Below are positions 1 through 7,789 of a stretch of DNA of 33,679 nucleotides, one piece after another. How positions within the stretch are numbered: the first letter of the stretch is position 1; each line of letters opens with the position of its first letter. Source of the stretch: Candidatus Omnitrophota bacterium (GTDB lineage: Bacteria; Omnitrophota; Gorgyraeia; JABMRG01). The notes below the pieces were generated by a model. That model ran no database searches, was not told the origin of the DNA, and saw nothing but the letters and a program-made list of their open reading frames with translations. The stretch lies in contig JABMQS010000106.1 in NCBI GenBank assembly GCA_013202525.1, positions 1 to 33,679 on the forward strand. The letters are read 5' to 3'. The position numbers and the translations under genes were made by a program.

Positions 1-1
1 G

Positions 2-1006
2 ATATGCACACTGGAGTTTGAGAATAATCGCCCGCTTTATGACTGGATACTTGATCAGCTCGGCCTGCATCACCCACAACAAATAGAGTTCGCGCGCCTT
101 AACCTGAGCCACACGGTTTTGAGCAAGCGCAGGCTCCTGGAGCTGGTGAACGAAGGCAAGGTCAGCGGCTGGGATGATCCCCGCATGCCGACCATATCCG
201 GCCTAAGAAGGCGCGGTTATACGCCCGAGTCTATACGCACCTTCTGCGACCGCATAGGCGTTTCGAAGGTAAACAGTATCGTTGATATCGCGGTACTTGA
301 GGACTGCATAAGGGGGGAGCTGAATAAGACAGCTCAGCGTGCCATGGCAATACTAAACCCCCTGAAGGTGGTTATAACAAATTATCCTGAAGATAAGACA
401 GAGGAACTCGATGCAATAAACAACCCTGAGGATCTGGATGCCGGCACGCGAAAGGTTCCTTTCTCGCGTACCTTGTATATCGAGCGCGAGGATTTTCGCG
501 AGGACCCTCCCAAAAAGTTCTTCCGTCTGGCCCCGGGCCGGGAGGTACGCCTGAGGTACGCCTACTTTATGAGATGCGAAGAGGTTATAAAGGATGAGAA
601 GACAGGCGAGGTGGTTGAACTGCGCTGCAGCTATGACCCCGCGACCCACGGCGGAGACAGCCCGGATGGACGTAAGGTAAAGGCAACGCTGCACTGGGTT
701 TCGGCAGGAGATGCCATTAAGGCAGAGGTGCGCTTATATGACCATCTCTGCACAAAGAGGGACGCAAACGAGACAGAAGAGGGCAAGGATTTCAAGTCCA
801 ACCTAAATCCTGATTCCTTAAAAGTCTTGAAGTCCTGTTATATAGAGCCTGGTCTTAAGGGTGCAAAACCAGGAAGCCGCTACCAGTTTGAGAGACAGGG
901 GTATTTCTGCGTTGACCCCTCTTCCACAGAAGAAAGGCTCATTTTCAATCGGACCGCAACCCTGCGTGATACCTGGGCAAAGATAGAGAAGGCGCAGAAG
1001 AAGTAA
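2..1006 (+). CDS. glnS: Glutaminyl-tRNA synthetase, C-terminal part (5' end outside window)
   Basis: Cytoplasmic enzyme that charges tRNA-Gln with glutamine. The frame is open from the first bases of the window. The visible part starts near the end of the catalytic domain, in a segment typical of bacterial GlnRS (residues ENNRPLYDW), followed by the KMSKS-like signature in the form VLSKR and then [10 protein letters not shown]. The rest is the two-part anticodon-binding beta-barrel region, ending in [18 protein letters not shown], close to the usual GlnRS end. About 335 residues are seen, so roughly 220 N-terminal residues with the HIGH motif lie upstream. The TTG in VLSKR is not a real start, because the frame continues to the left edge. 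A palindromic repeat follows the stop codon. Identification is firm from motif order; GluRS is unlikely given the GWDDPR block and this C-terminal region. Confidence 0.95.
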   Translation: MCTLEFENNRPLYDWILDQLGLHHPQQIEFARLNLSHTVLSKRRLLELVNEGKVSGWDDPRMPTISGLRRRGYTPESIRTFCDRIGVSKVNSIVDIAVLEDCIRGELNKTAQRAMAILNPLKVVITNYPEDKTEELDAINNPEDLDAGTRKVPFSRTLYIEREDFREDPPKKFFRLAPGREVRLRYAYFMRCEEVIKDEKTGEVVELRCSYDPATHGGDSPDGRKVKATLHWVSAGDAIKAEVRLYDHLCTKRDANETEEGKDFKSNLNPDSLKVLKSCYIEPGLKGAKPGSRYQFERQGYFCVDPSSTEERLIFNRTATLRDTWAKIEKAQKK

Positions 1007-1008
1007 TT

Positions 1009-1036
1009 CAGGCAGGCCTGCCTGCCAGTAGGCAGG
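1009..1036. repeat. Short palindromic repeat after glnS
   Basis: The 16-bp stretch 1009-1024 is a perfect palindrome (CAGGCAGG then its complement). It overlaps a second stem: CCTGCC at 1021-1026 pairs with GGCAGG at 1031-1036 across a four-base loop. There is no T-run, so it is not a classical intrinsic terminator, though it could slow or end transcription from glnS. It looks like a dispersed repeat unit. Confidence 0.6.
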
Positions 1037-1073
1037 GAATCGCAAGCATACACAACAAGAAGGAGGTAGTAGC

Positions 1074-1574
1074 ATGAAGGGAAGAGCTGTTGCAGTAGCG
1101 TTTTTGGCTTTGGTATTGTCCCTTAGCCTTATGGTACCAGCCTATGCAGATCACGGCAAAGATTCAAAAGGACAGTGCAAGGGCATGGGAGACAAGATCT
1201 CTTATAAGGCGGGCATTATGCTCAAAAATAAAGAGGAGCTTGGCCTTTCAGATAAGCAGGTCGCGCAGATCAAGGACCTAAAGCATCAGGCCAAAAGAGA
1301 CGCAATAATGCAGAAGGCAGAAATAGATGTCCTCGGTTTAGACATAAAGGCAAAACTGCACGAAGATCCGATAGATACGGATGCTGTCAATAAGCTGGTG
1401 GACAAGAAATATGACCTTAAGAAGGCAAAGACAAAGGCCATGATAGCAGACTGTGCCAAGCTGCAGTCTATCCTTACAGACAAACAGAAGGCAGACCTTA
1501 AGGCTCTCTGGAAGAAGTGCAAGAAGTCTGACGGGGGCAAGCGCAATAAGGCCGGCAAAGCCCGCAAGCATTAA
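1074..1574 (+). CDS. Spy/CpxP-like periplasmic protein (LTxxQ type)
   Basis: Exported 166-residue protein. Residues 1-25 form a signal peptide: MKGR, a hydrophobic core, then a cleavage site after AYA. The mature part is highly charged and helical, with two LTxxQ-type segments: LGLSDKQVAQIKDLK at about 55-69 and ILTDKQKADLKALW at about 133-146. This pair of helices is the hallmark of the Spy/CpxP/CnrX-like family of periplasmic chaperones and metal or stress sensors. The tail is very Lys-rich (KKCKKSDGGKRNKAG). A strong ribosome site, AAGGAGG, lies 8-9 bases before the ATG. No histidine-rich metal site is obvious, so a general envelope-stress chaperone role is more likely than metal resistance; that is inference. 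The next gene starts 16 bases after the stop and may be co-transcribed. Confidence 0.75.
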   Translation: MKGRAVAVAFLALVLSLSLMVPAYADHGKDSKGQCKGMGDKISYKAGIMLKNKEELGLSDKQVAQIKDLKHQAKRDAIMQKAEIDVLGLDIKAKLHEDPIDTDAVNKLVDKKYDLKKAKTKAMIADCAKLQSILTDKQKADLKALWKKCKKSDGGKRNKAGKARKH

Positions 1575-1590
1575 GAGGTTTCTATAGGAT

Positions 1591-2925
1591 ATGGTTAAAG
1601 CGCTGGTGCTTTTTTTGCTCTGCCTTGTGCTTATTTGCGTTGTTGTAGACGCGAATATAATAAGGTTTCTTGAATCGTTAAACACTATCAACCAGAACCT
1701 TGCAGAGAGCTTGCTTAAAAGATCAAGTTTCCGGCTCGCCAGAGAGCAGCCTTTATTGAGCGGGGAGTCTGACAAGCTATTGCTGGAGGATAACTTTGGC
1801 AGGGCTTGGTTATTTAAGTTTGGCTACGGAGCGGACGAAAGGCGCAAAGAGAATTTTAGCGCGCGTATTCTGGATTTGGCGGGGGTCGATTCGATCTCCG
1901 CTTTTCCTTTTACCATTTCTATTAACGGGACGCCCGTGCCCGGCATTATTATAAGGTTTATAAGAGAGGCAGACGACCTCGATCTTAACAAGGAGGTGCT
2001 GAGCCCGGAAGACAAAGACTATATTATACGCGCATCTATTGTGGACTATTGGCTAGGCTCAGAAAGCCCATTTTTTCTGCGCAGAAAACAGGGCAAGGGC
2101 CTCATAAGTGGCGACAGGGATTCTCCATTTTTCTTTTATTCTTCGGAAGAAGCGCCGGGCTTTTTTGAGCATTCAGTGTATAAGCAGTTGTATGGGCTTC
2201 TCGACAAAGAGGATATAGATTTTACGAAGACAGAGGACTTTATCTTTTACATAGGGTCCTTTCGCGATGATTACCTTAAAAAGCTCTTTAACGAGAATAT
2301 GAGTCTCTACTATGGAGAAGAAGAGTCGCAGGTCTTGCTGGAAGAGTTTTTGCGGAAAAAGAATAATTTAGGTGAAGGCTTCAAAAAGAGTTTTATCAAC
2401 TCGCATACCACAAAAAGCACAGAGTCAACTTTTATAGCAGGCAAGCCTAATAGGTCAAATATCAGACTTTATGCATTACGTGCGATAAAGAGAGCCCTGT
2501 TAGAGATTGCCCGAAATGCGTTGTTAACCACAAGATCATATTTTTCTTATGCGCCACCACAGAAAGATATAGTTATCGTATTTTCGCCAAAGGCGGCTTT
2601 TTTGACTGCCTCGATCATAGAGCAGGCAGAAGATCGGATAGATGGAGGGGAGCAGGTCAATATAGGCAAAGTGAAGTACAGGATTCTATCTGCGCTTGAG
2701 GCTCTCAGGCAAAGAGAAGAGAATCGGCACGAGAAGCTCGGTGTGATATTGTATATTGAGGTGATAAGCAGAAGGTTTGATGAGGTTGGTGCTATACCAG
2801 AGTATACTGATATGCGCATACATCCTGTGGCTGCGGAACGGCTGGAGACCAGGCCCCTATTTTTCTATTATGGTGAAAAGAATAAGAGATTAACGCTTGA
2901 TGATTGGGATAAAGGGGCGTTTTAG
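1591..2925 (+). CDS. Membrane-anchored protein of unknown function, faintly kinase-fold-like
   Basis: I do not recognise this 444-residue protein with confidence. Residues 1-25 form one hydrophobic helix (VKALVLFLLCLVLICVVVDA), a membrane anchor or uncleaved signal. The segment at about 66-78 (LLLEDNFGRAWLFKFG) followed by RKENFSARILDLAG resembles the N-lobe of HipA, PI4K-like or Fam20-like atypical kinases, where a beta strand carries the ATP-binding Lys and a helix carries a Glu. Downstream, VDYWLGSESPFFLRR sits where such kinases carry a conserved D-R-H segment, but those residues are missing; a later GDRDSPFFF could mimic the metal-binding strand. If the fold is right, the protein may be a pseudokinase. 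The C-terminal third (about 285-444) has no landmark I know. It is preceded by the Spy-like gene and followed by the cold-shock promoter. Confidence 0.45.
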   Translation: MVKALVLFLLCLVLICVVVDANIIRFLESLNTINQNLAESLLKRSSFRLAREQPLLSGESDKLLLEDNFGRAWLFKFGYGADERRKENFSARILDLAGVDSISAFPFTISINGTPVPGIIIRFIREADDLDLNKEVLSPEDKDYIIRASIVDYWLGSESPFFLRRKQGKGLISGDRDSPFFFYSSEEAPGFFEHSVYKQLYGLLDKEDIDFTKTEDFIFYIGSFRDDYLKKLFNENMSLYYGEEESQVLLEEFLRKKNNLGEGFKKSFINSHTTKSTESTFIAGKPNRSNIRLYALRAIKRALLEIARNALLTTRSYFSYAPPQKDIVIVFSPKAAFLTASIIEQAEDRIDGGEQVNIGKVKYRILSALEALRQREENRHEKLGVILYIEVISRRFDEVGAIPEYTDMRIHPVAAERLETRPLFFYYGEKNKRLTLDDWDKGAF

Positions 2926-2936
2926 GCCATTTTTTA

Positions 2937-2965
2937 TTGACAAAAGGTGTTGTTTGATGTATATT
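2937..2965 (+). promoter_or_regulatory. Sigma-70 type promoter of the cold-shock gene
   Basis: TTGACA at 2937-2942 and TATATT at 2960-2965 are separated by exactly 17 bases, a near-consensus housekeeping promoter. Transcription would start near 2972, giving a leader of about 110 bases before the cold-shock ATG at 3083. Long structured leaders are typical of cspA-type genes. Confidence 0.8.
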
Positions 2966-2976
2966 ATCGTCGTGGT

Positions 2977-3059
2977 AAATAAGGGAGTGGAAATCTTGAG
3001 GCCGCAAGAATATTAGACTCACCTTGCGGTCTTTTTTAATCCTTATTTGCGGCAATTTT
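2977..3059 (+). promoter_or_regulatory. Leader RNA with terminator-like hairpin and alternative pairing (attenuator candidate)
   Basis: Within the cold-shock 5' leader, 2999-3008 pairs with 3023-3032 (10-bp stem with one G-U pair, 14-base loop) and runs into T-rich sequence at 3032-3037, an intrinsic-terminator shape. The left arm GCCGCAA (3001-3007) can instead pair with a second complement, TTGCGGC at 3047-3053, which is also followed by a T-run. AAATAAGG (2977-2984) and CCTTATTT (3041-3048) are a third complementary pair that would close around the first hairpin and overlap the second target. These exclusive pairings suggest an RNA switch. Alternatively the promoter makes a ~65-base small RNA ending at the hairpin. 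Confidence 0.6.
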
Positions 3060-3082
3060 TAGTAGAAAGGAGGTACGTTGCA

Positions 3083-3283
3083 ATGGCAAGAGGCAAAGTA
3101 AAGTGGTTCAGCAACCAGAAGGGTTATGGATTTATTACTCTGGAGTCCGGTACGGATGTATTTGTGCATCATACTGCGATCGACGGTGAAGGCTACAAGA
3201 CTTTAGATGAGGGCCAGGAAGTCGAAGTTGAGACTCAGGAAGGTCCGAAAGGTCTGCAGGCTACAAAGGTAGTGAAGGCGTAA
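3083..3283 (+). CDS. Cold-shock protein, CspA family
   Basis: A 66-residue single-stranded nucleic-acid-binding protein, full length for the CspA family (65-70). It is one OB-fold cold-shock domain with RNP1 as KGYGFI at about 15-20 and RNP2 as VFVHHTAI at about 29-36, preceded by GKVKWFSNQ. It acts in the cytoplasm as an RNA chaperone. ATG 3083 is chosen because AAAGGAGGT at 3066-3074 gives ideal spacing and because the family starts just before GKVKWF; an upstream in-frame TTG at 3047 would add residues that no family member has. Expression is likely controlled by the promoter at 2937 and the structured leader, and the transcript ends at the hairpin at 3297. Confidence 0.96.
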   Translation: MARGKVKWFSNQKGYGFITLESGTDVFVHHTAIDGEGYKTLDEGQEVEVETQEGPKGLQATKVVKA

Positions 3284-3296
3284 CCTTAAAAACCAT

Positions 3297-3332
3297 ATAA
3301 GGCCCGGTCTTTTACAAGCCCGGGCCTTATTT
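3297..3332 (+). terminator. Intrinsic terminator after the cold-shock gene
   Basis: A perfect 11-bp stem (3297-3307 with 3320-3330, core AAGGCCCGG) with a 12-base loop follows the cold-shock stop codon. The T-run is short, so termination may be partial and allow some read-through into the aldolase gene, whose ribosome site begins only a few bases later. Confidence 0.7.
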
Positions 3333-3347
3333 CCATAGGAGGCCGTT

Positions 3348-4400
3348 ATGCTAAGCAAGATTACGAGGATTTTGGGTAAGGACGCCAGGGATTTACTAGG
3401 GCACAAATGCAAGACCATAGCAAAGGAAAGCCTGCATCTGCCCGGGCCCGATTTTATCGACAAGGTCTATTCGGCATCAGACAGGTCTAATAGTGTCCTG
3501 AGAAGCTTAGCGCAGCTCTTTGGCCATGGCAGGCTTGGGGGAACAGGTTTTCTTTCGATACTTCCGGTCGACCAGGGCATAGAGCATTCCGCGGGGGCCT
3601 CTTTTGCGCCAAACCCGATCTATTTTGATCCAGAGAATATCGTTAAGCTCGCCATCGAGGGCGGGTGCAATGCCGTTGCCTCGACCCTGGGAGTCCTGGG
3701 GATGGTTTCGCGCAAATACGCACACAAGATACCATTTTTATTAAAGCTCAATCACAACGAACTTCTTACATATCCGAATTCATACGACCAGAGGATGTTT
3801 GCATCGGTGGAGCAGGCATTCACCATGGGCGCCTGCGGCGTCGGGGCTACTATATACTTCGGTTCTGCGGAATCGCGCAGGCAGATAGAAGAGGTATCCG
3901 CTGCCTTTGAGCGCGCACACGAACTTGGCATGTTTACGGTGCTGTGGTGTTATCTGCGGAATGATGCCTTCAAAAAAGAGGGCGTGGATTATCATACAGC
4001 CGCGGACCTGACAGGTCAGGCAAACCACCTGGGCGTTACTATAGAAGCGGATATCATAAAGCAGAAACTGCCTACCTGCAACGGTGGTTTTGAGGCAATA
4101 AAATTTGGAAAGACCTCACCGATAGTATACAAGAAGCTGACCTCCAACCACCCCATAGATCTTACTCGCTACCAGGCCGCGAATTGTTATATGGGGAGGA
4201 TAGGTCTTATCAACTCAGGCGGCGCATCTGGCAAAAACGACATGAAAGAAGCTGTAAAGACGGCGGTTATTAATAAGAGAGCTGGCGGCACGGGATTGAT
4301 TTCAGGAAGAAAGGCCTTTCAGAAGCCTATGAAGGAAGGCGTGAAGCTTTTAAACGTGATCCAGGACGTTTATCTTACCAAAGAAATAGGAGTAGCGTAA
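3348..4400 (+). CDS. fbaB: Class I fructose-bisphosphate aldolase (DhnA/FbaB type)
   Basis: Cytoplasmic enzyme of glycolysis and gluconeogenesis that interconverts fructose-1,6-bisphosphate with glyceraldehyde-3-phosphate and dihydroxyacetone phosphate. The 350 residues equal the length of E. coli FbaB. Features: LPVDQGIEH at 72-80 (substrate/active-site loop), [11 protein letters not shown] at 108-118, LLKLNHNE at 131-138, and EADIIK with Lys238 as the likely Schiff-base lysine of this DeoC/DhnA-type barrel. Gly-rich phosphate-binding loops SGGASG and [12 protein letters not shown] close the barrel near the C-terminus. The start is set by AGGAGG about 8 bases before ATG 3348. It follows the cold-shock terminator closely and faces the convergent gpmA gene, so two glycolytic genes lie tail to tail. 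Confidence 0.95.
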   Translation: MLSKITRILGKDARDLLGHKCKTIAKESLHLPGPDFIDKVYSASDRSNSVLRSLAQLFGHGRLGGTGFLSILPVDQGIEHSAGASFAPNPIYFDPENIVKLAIEGGCNAVASTLGVLGMVSRKYAHKIPFLLKLNHNELLTYPNSYDQRMFASVEQAFTMGACGVGATIYFGSAESRRQIEEVSAAFERAHELGMFTVLWCYLRNDAFKKEGVDYHTAADLTGQANHLGVTIEADIIKQKLPTCNGGFEAIKFGKTSPIVYKKLTSNHPIDLTRYQAANCYMGRIGLINSGGASGKNDMKEAVKTAVINKRAGGTGLISGRKAFQKPMKEGVKLLNVIQDVYLTKEIGVA

Positions 4401-4417
4401 AAAAATAGATTGTTTTG

Positions 4418-4483
4418 CCCCAAGCGAAGCGACTGAGGACGTAATGTCCGAAGGAGTGCCGCGAGCTCTGCGAGCGGCCAATC
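4418..4483. repeat. Dispersed palindromic repeat, copy 1
   Basis: These 66 bases match the reverse complement of 7790-7860 except for a 5-base indel and one substitution. The unit contains its own hairpins: GGAC-GTAAT-GTCC, and a GC-rich segment around CGCGAGCTC. It fills the gap between the convergent fbaB and gpmA stop codons and ends right at the gpmA stop, so it may also act as a bidirectional transcription barrier. Confidence 0.85.
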
Positions 4484-5236
4484 TTATTGTGATTTACCTT
4501 GTTTGGCGACGGCCTCCGCCGCCTTTTTTATTGCCTCGGGGTCACCGAGATAGTAATGTTTTATGGGTTTTAAGTTTTTATCGAGCTCATACACGAGTGG
4601 TATGCCGGTAGGTATATTCAGCTTGACGATCTCATCGTCAGGCATATCATCCAGGTATTTTACCAGTGCCCGCAGACTGTTTCCGTGGGCAGCGATTATG
4701 ACCTTTTTGCCGGATTTTACCACAGGCGCTATTGCTTCATGCCAGTAGGGCAGGAAACGCTCAACCGTATCCTTCAGGCATTCTGTTGCCGGGATATCCT
4801 TCTCATCCAGGTCCTTGTACATAGGGTCATTTATCGGGTGGCGCTTATCGCTCTTCTCAAGCGGCGGGGGCTGCACATCATATGCCCTGCGCCACTTAAG
4901 GACCTGCTCATCCCCGTACTTTTTGGCTGTCTCCGACTTATTCAGGCCCTGAAGGGCCCCGTAGTGCTTCTCATTTAAGCGCCAGGAACGGTAAACCGGT
5001 ATCCACATGAGGTCCATATTATCCTGAACTATCCATAGGGTCCTTATCGCCCGCTTCAATACAGATGTAAAGGCGATATCAAAGGTATAACCTTCTTTTT
5101 TCAGGGTCTCGGCAGCCTCATGGGCTTCTTTTACACCCTTCTCCGACAGGTCCACATCTGTCCAGCCGGTAAATCGGTTCTCCTTGTTCCAGGTGCTCTC
5201 CCCGTGTCTCAAAAGTACCAGTTTGATATCTGCCAT
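4484..5236 (-). CDS. gpmA: 2,3-bisphosphoglycerate-dependent phosphoglycerate mutase
   Basis: Cytoplasmic glycolytic enzyme interconverting 3- and 2-phosphoglycerate through a phosphohistidine. The 250 residues match the dPGM family. Residues about 7-35 carry [12 protein letters not shown] with the catalytic RHG histidine, followed by [15 protein letters not shown]. Further landmarks are [39 protein letters not shown], and the second catalytic histidine in [16 protein letters not shown]. The C-terminal tail ([16 protein letters not shown]) is the flexible lid seen in this family. The start is supported by AAGGAGG just upstream on the minus strand and a promoter at 5267-5295. It is convergent to fbaB with a repeat between them. 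Confidence 0.97.
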   Translation of the reverse strand: MADIKLVLLRHGESTWNKENRFTGWTDVDLSEKGVKEAHEAAETLKKEGYTFDIAFTSVLKRAIRTLWIVQDNMDLMWIPVYRSWRLNEKHYGALQGLNKSETAKKYGDEQVLKWRRAYDVQPPPLEKSDKRHPINDPMYKDLDEKDIPATECLKDTVERFLPYWHEAIAPVVKSGKKVIIAAHGNSLRALVKYLDDMPDDEIVKLNIPTGIPLVYELDKNLKPIKHYYLGDPEAIKKAAEAVAKQGKSQ

Positions 5237-5266
5237 TGTTGTGTTTCCTCCTTTTCAACAAGGGTT

Positions 5267-5295
5267 AGTTTAGCGCGGCCGGCGCTTTCTGTCAA
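5267..5295 (-). promoter_or_regulatory. Promoter of gpmA
   Basis: On the minus strand TTGACA (5295-5290) and TAAACT (5272-5267) are 17 bases apart. Transcription would begin near 5260, giving a short leader before the gpmA ribosome site. It is divergent from the plus-strand promoter starting 12 bases away. Confidence 0.75.
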
Positions 5296-5307
5296 GTCAT
5301 AATGCGC

Positions 5308-5336
5308 TTGATATTGAGACAGGCCGCATATATAAT
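5308..5336 (+). promoter_or_regulatory. Promoter of the nucleotidyltransferase gene
   Basis: TTGATA at 5308-5313 and TATAAT at 5331-5336 with a 17-base spacer. Start of transcription would be near 5343. This places the in-frame ATG at 5302 outside the transcript and supports ATG 5374 as the real start of the following gene. The region upstream is shared with the divergent gpmA promoter. Confidence 0.75.
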
Positions 5337-5373
5337 ATATACAGCAATCCCTCGCCACAAAGGAAATGCAGTT

Positions 5374-6468
5374 ATGCCACATAACGCGGAAAAACTTCTT
5401 TTACTCTGCGCGCAGAAGGCCTTAGATGAGCAATCAAGGAAGAAGGCCGGCGCCTTGATAGGCGCAGGCCTGGATTGGGATGGGTTCTACTGCCTTTGTG
5501 CCCGGTCGCGCATGACCGTTTCTGTATATACCAACTTAAAAGATATCTCATCGCCCGTACCTGTTCCGGAACAGGTACTCGAAAAGTTAAGATCAGACTA
5601 TCTCTATATAGTAGCCTCAAACGCCCATCAGCATAAATGCCTGCTTGATGCCCTGGCCTTGTTTTCAAAAGAGGAGATATCCGTTATATCGCTTAAAGGT
5701 TTATTGTTGGCAAAAAGGCTTAGGGGCAATATCGATGCTTATGGGTCAAGCAGTGACATAGATCTGCTGGTTAAAGAAGACGACAGGCATAGAGCAAGGC
5801 AACTGCTTGAAAGAGCGGGCTATAGATTCAACTGCCATGACCAGCCCGATAAGCCCCGGGCCGCACTATTTACAAAAAGCGGTGCAGTCCCGATAGATCT
5901 ACAATGGGATATTACCAGCCTCTACCGCAGCAAAGAAAGGATTGCTCAGATATGGGAAGACGCAGCAGGCGTGCAAGAAAACGGCATCGGCTGTCGTCAG
6001 CTAGACGCAGAAGACCTTCTTTTGCATCTCTCATACCATATGTTTGTCCGTTTCAATTTTAAGGCATTGAGGCAGGTCTGCATAATAAACGACTGCCTGG
6101 GCGCCTACGGTAAGACCTTCAGGTGGGATGAGGTAATAGCAAAGGCCAGCGGGTGGAGGTTATCAGGCTCACTCTACTGCGCGCTTAAACTTTCACAGGA
6201 GCTCTTCGGCGCAGAAGCCCCGGCAGGGGCCTTTAAAAAGCTGAAGCCCAATATCTTAAAGCTGGTATTGATAAGGCTTTTTGTAAATAAAGATATTATC
6301 TTCAGGGATAACTTTAGGACGCGGTTTGCGGATCGCTTCTTGACATATATATTCTATGAGTTTATAGAGACCAGGACCCTTAGGGATTATTTGCATTTTT
6401 CATCTTACTTAACAAGGTTAGTTATTGAGAAGGCCCGACGCATTATTGGCACACTGTTTGCGCAGTAA
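5374..6468 (+). CDS. Nucleotidyltransferase family protein (PF14907-like)
   Basis: A 364-residue cytoplasmic protein of the uncharacterised NTP-transferase-5 type. The key segment is SLKGLLLAKRLRGN, then YGSSSDIDLLVKE at about 122-134. This is the G-S-x(n)-D-x-D signature of the polymerase-beta-like nucleotidyltransferase fold, with both metal-binding aspartates present, followed by LERAGYRF. Family members occur in polysaccharide loci and in some RiPP loci together with PqqD-like and HPr-kinase-like proteins; I recall such a gene in paeninodin-type lasso peptide clusters. PqqD and HPr-kinase-like genes do lie about 17-19 kb downstream here. The substrate is unknown. The start at 5374 is favoured by AAAGGAA upstream and by the promoter at 5308; the upstream ATG 5302 precedes the predicted transcript start. 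Confidence 0.75.
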   Translation: MPHNAEKLLLLCAQKALDEQSRKKAGALIGAGLDWDGFYCLCARSRMTVSVYTNLKDISSPVPVPEQVLEKLRSDYLYIVASNAHQHKCLLDALALFSKEEISVISLKGLLLAKRLRGNIDAYGSSSDIDLLVKEDDRHRARQLLERAGYRFNCHDQPDKPRAALFTKSGAVPIDLQWDITSLYRSKERIAQIWEDAAGVQENGIGCRQLDAEDLLLHLSYHMFVRFNFKALRQVCIINDCLGAYGKTFRWDEVIAKASGWRLSGSLYCALKLSQELFGAEAPAGAFKKLKPNILKLVLIRLFVNKDIIFRDNFRTRFADRFLTYIFYEFIETRTLRDYLHFSSYLTRLVIEKARRIIGTLFAQ

Positions 6469-6583
6469 GATATGCTAAAGGATGAGGCGGCAGATGCATT
6501 CGGAAACACCAACAGCTTGTTATGATATACCGGCCGATAGGCCAGGGCGGGGAGAGCTCCCCGCAGAGGATGGCGCTTGTCTT

Positions 6584-7318
6584 ATGGAAGCGAGGAAAAC
6601 GCGTACAGCGGTAGTCATACCTACCTACAATGAGAAGGACAACATCAAAAAAATAACAGCAGCTATTTTCGGTGTCTTGCCGCAGGCCCATATTGTTATC
6701 GTCGATGATGCATCCGGCGATGGGACAGGCGCTATTGCAGAGCGCCTGAAGGACAAGAACGCCCGAATACATGTGATACACCGGAAAGGAGAACGGGGCT
6801 TAGGCCTGGCTTATATAGATGGTTTCAAATTTGTGCTGGAGCACCTGGATTCAGATTACATATTTGAGATGGATGCAGACCTTTCACATGACCCGAGGCA
6901 TTTGCCGGAATTCCTGCATTATGCCCGGGATTACGATATGGTCACCGGGTCGCGTTTTATAAACGGCGGGACTGTGCAAAAGAGATCATTATGGCGTGCT
7001 ACTATATCAAGAATAGCTAGATGGTCCGTTAATATCCTGACAGGTATGGAGTTGACCGATGTGACAACAGGATTTAAGTGTTTCCAACGCCCTCTTCTTG
7101 AGGCGATAGACCTGGATGAAATAAGGTCTAAAGGATACGCGTTTCAGATAGAGCTCTCCCGCATTGCTAAAGACAGGGGATCAAGCATAAAGGAGATGCC
7201 CATTATCTTTACAGAGCGCAGAGCTGGCCATTCAAAGATGTCGGCTCAGATAATACTCGAAGCCGTCTTTTTGGTATTCAGGATAATTACCCAAAAGCTC
7301 TTGAACAGAGGAGCTTAA
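6584..7318 (+). CDS. Polyprenol-phosphate glycosyltransferase, GT2 (dolichol-phosphate mannosyltransferase-like)
   Basis: Transfers a sugar from a nucleotide donor to a lipid phosphate carrier at the cytoplasmic face of the membrane, making a donor for membrane GT-C enzymes. A GT-A fold is evident: AVVIPTYNEKDNI at the N-terminus, IVIVDDASGDGTG, FEMDADLSHDPRHLPEF with the DxD-type metal site, TGSRF, and TTGFKCFQRPLLEAID. No C-terminal membrane domain is present, as in the soluble DPM1 subtype (about 245 residues). Two GT-C-like membrane proteins lie downstream (19102 and 25495) and could use its product; that is inference. ATG 6584 is preferred because the family begins at this point. In-frame starts at 6482 and 6494 would add an unconserved 30-34-residue extension that also crosses a GC-rich hairpin (6547-6564). 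Confidence 0.88.
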   Translation: MEARKTRTAVVIPTYNEKDNIKKITAAIFGVLPQAHIVIVDDASGDGTGAIAERLKDKNARIHVIHRKGERGLGLAYIDGFKFVLEHLDSDYIFEMDADLSHDPRHLPEFLHYARDYDMVTGSRFINGGTVQKRSLWRATISRIARWSVNILTGMELTDVTTGFKCFQRPLLEAIDLDEIRSKGYAFQIELSRIAKDRGSSIKEMPIIFTERRAGHSKMSAQIILEAVFLVFRIITQKLLNRGA

Positions 7319-7331
7319 TCCCGGAATTTGC

Positions 7332-7360
7332 TTGCTAGCATAAGGGCATTAATATATAAT
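7332..7360 (+). promoter_or_regulatory. Promoter upstream of the SxtJ/DUF5989/carbamoyltransferase set
   Basis: TTGCTA at 7332-7337 and TATAAT at 7355-7360 with a 17-base spacer. Transcription would start near 7367, leaving a leader of about 20 bases before ATG 7386. It probably drives the small membrane protein genes and at least part of the long plus-strand cluster. Confidence 0.7.
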
Positions 7361-7385
7361 CTATATATATGACTAAGTCTAAAAG

Positions 7386-7607
7386 ATGATAAAGAAGATA
7401 ACGCAGCGCCTTATCGCAGTTATACAGAAGATACTGATAACCGTATTTTTGACTCTCTTATACATCTTCGGTTTCGGGATCATGTTTCTCCTGGCAGCTA
7501 TATTCAATCGTCGCCTTCTGAGGCAGGGGCCTGCTTCAGAAGGGACGCTCTGGTCCGAGTCGCAAGCGGATACAGTTGATATAGAAACCAGCATGCGACA
7601 ATCCTAA
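7386..7607 (+). CDS. Small membrane protein, SxtJ-like
   Basis: A 73-residue protein with one long hydrophobic helix at about 15-40, then a basic FNRRLLRQ segment and a polar tail containing TLWSES and ending SMRQS. The layout (helix, then phenylalanine/arginine-rich turn, a Trp, and an RQ-type end) matches the C-terminal half of SxtJ-family membrane proteins, which commonly accompany carbamoyltransferases and DUF5989 proteins. The usual N-terminal half is absent, so this is a short form. Its role is unknown; a membrane scaffold for the carbamoyltransferase is often assumed. It is the first gene after the promoter at 7332 and lies 18 bases before the DUF5989-like gene. The family call rests mostly on context. 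Confidence 0.6.
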   Translation: MIKKITQRLIAVIQKILITVFLTLLYIFGFGIMFLLAAIFNRRLLRQGPASEGTLWSESQADTVDIETSMRQS

Positions 7608-7625
7608 ACCTAAAAAGGCCATCAG

Positions 7626-7787
7626 ATGACAAAGATCGGGTATATATTCAAGGAACTATTTTTTATGATCAGAAAGCACAGGGTCTATTTTTTGGCGCCG
7701 ATCTTGATAATACTGGCGCTCCTTGCCATACTGGTCTATTGCATAGGTCCCGCTGCCATAGTATCGTTTATCTATGCCGGCATTTAG
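7626..7787 (+). CDS. DUF5989-like small membrane protein
   Basis: A 53-residue protein: MTKIGYIFKELFFMIRKHR, then one hydrophobic helix with APILIILALLAIL, and a C-terminus of AIVSFIYAGI. The pattern 'short amphipathic start, RKHR/KK, hydrophobic helix, then PF/FIY near the end' is that of DUF5989, a family of about 50 residues found next to SxtJ and carbamoyltransferase genes. Function is unknown. The gene is followed within 3 bases by a 71-base palindromic repeat, so the carbamoyltransferase is separated from it by about 120 bases. Confidence 0.75.
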   Translation: MTKIGYIFKELFFMIRKHRVYFLAPILIILALLAILVYCIGPAAIVSFIYAGI

Positions 7788-7789
7788 GG

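Noticed and set aside
3047-3082. TTG start extending the cold-shock protein
   Set aside because: The extension is unknown in the family, crosses the ribosome site and overlaps the leader structures.
5302-5373. Extended N-terminus of the nucleotidyltransferase from ATG 5302
   Set aside because: This ATG lies upstream of the predicted transcript start; ATG 5374 has a better ribosome site.
6473-6526. Short out-of-frame reading frame (17 codons) between the nucleotidyltransferase and GT2 genes
   Set aside because: No ribosome site, no motif, and it overlaps alternative starts of the GT2 gene; most likely chance.
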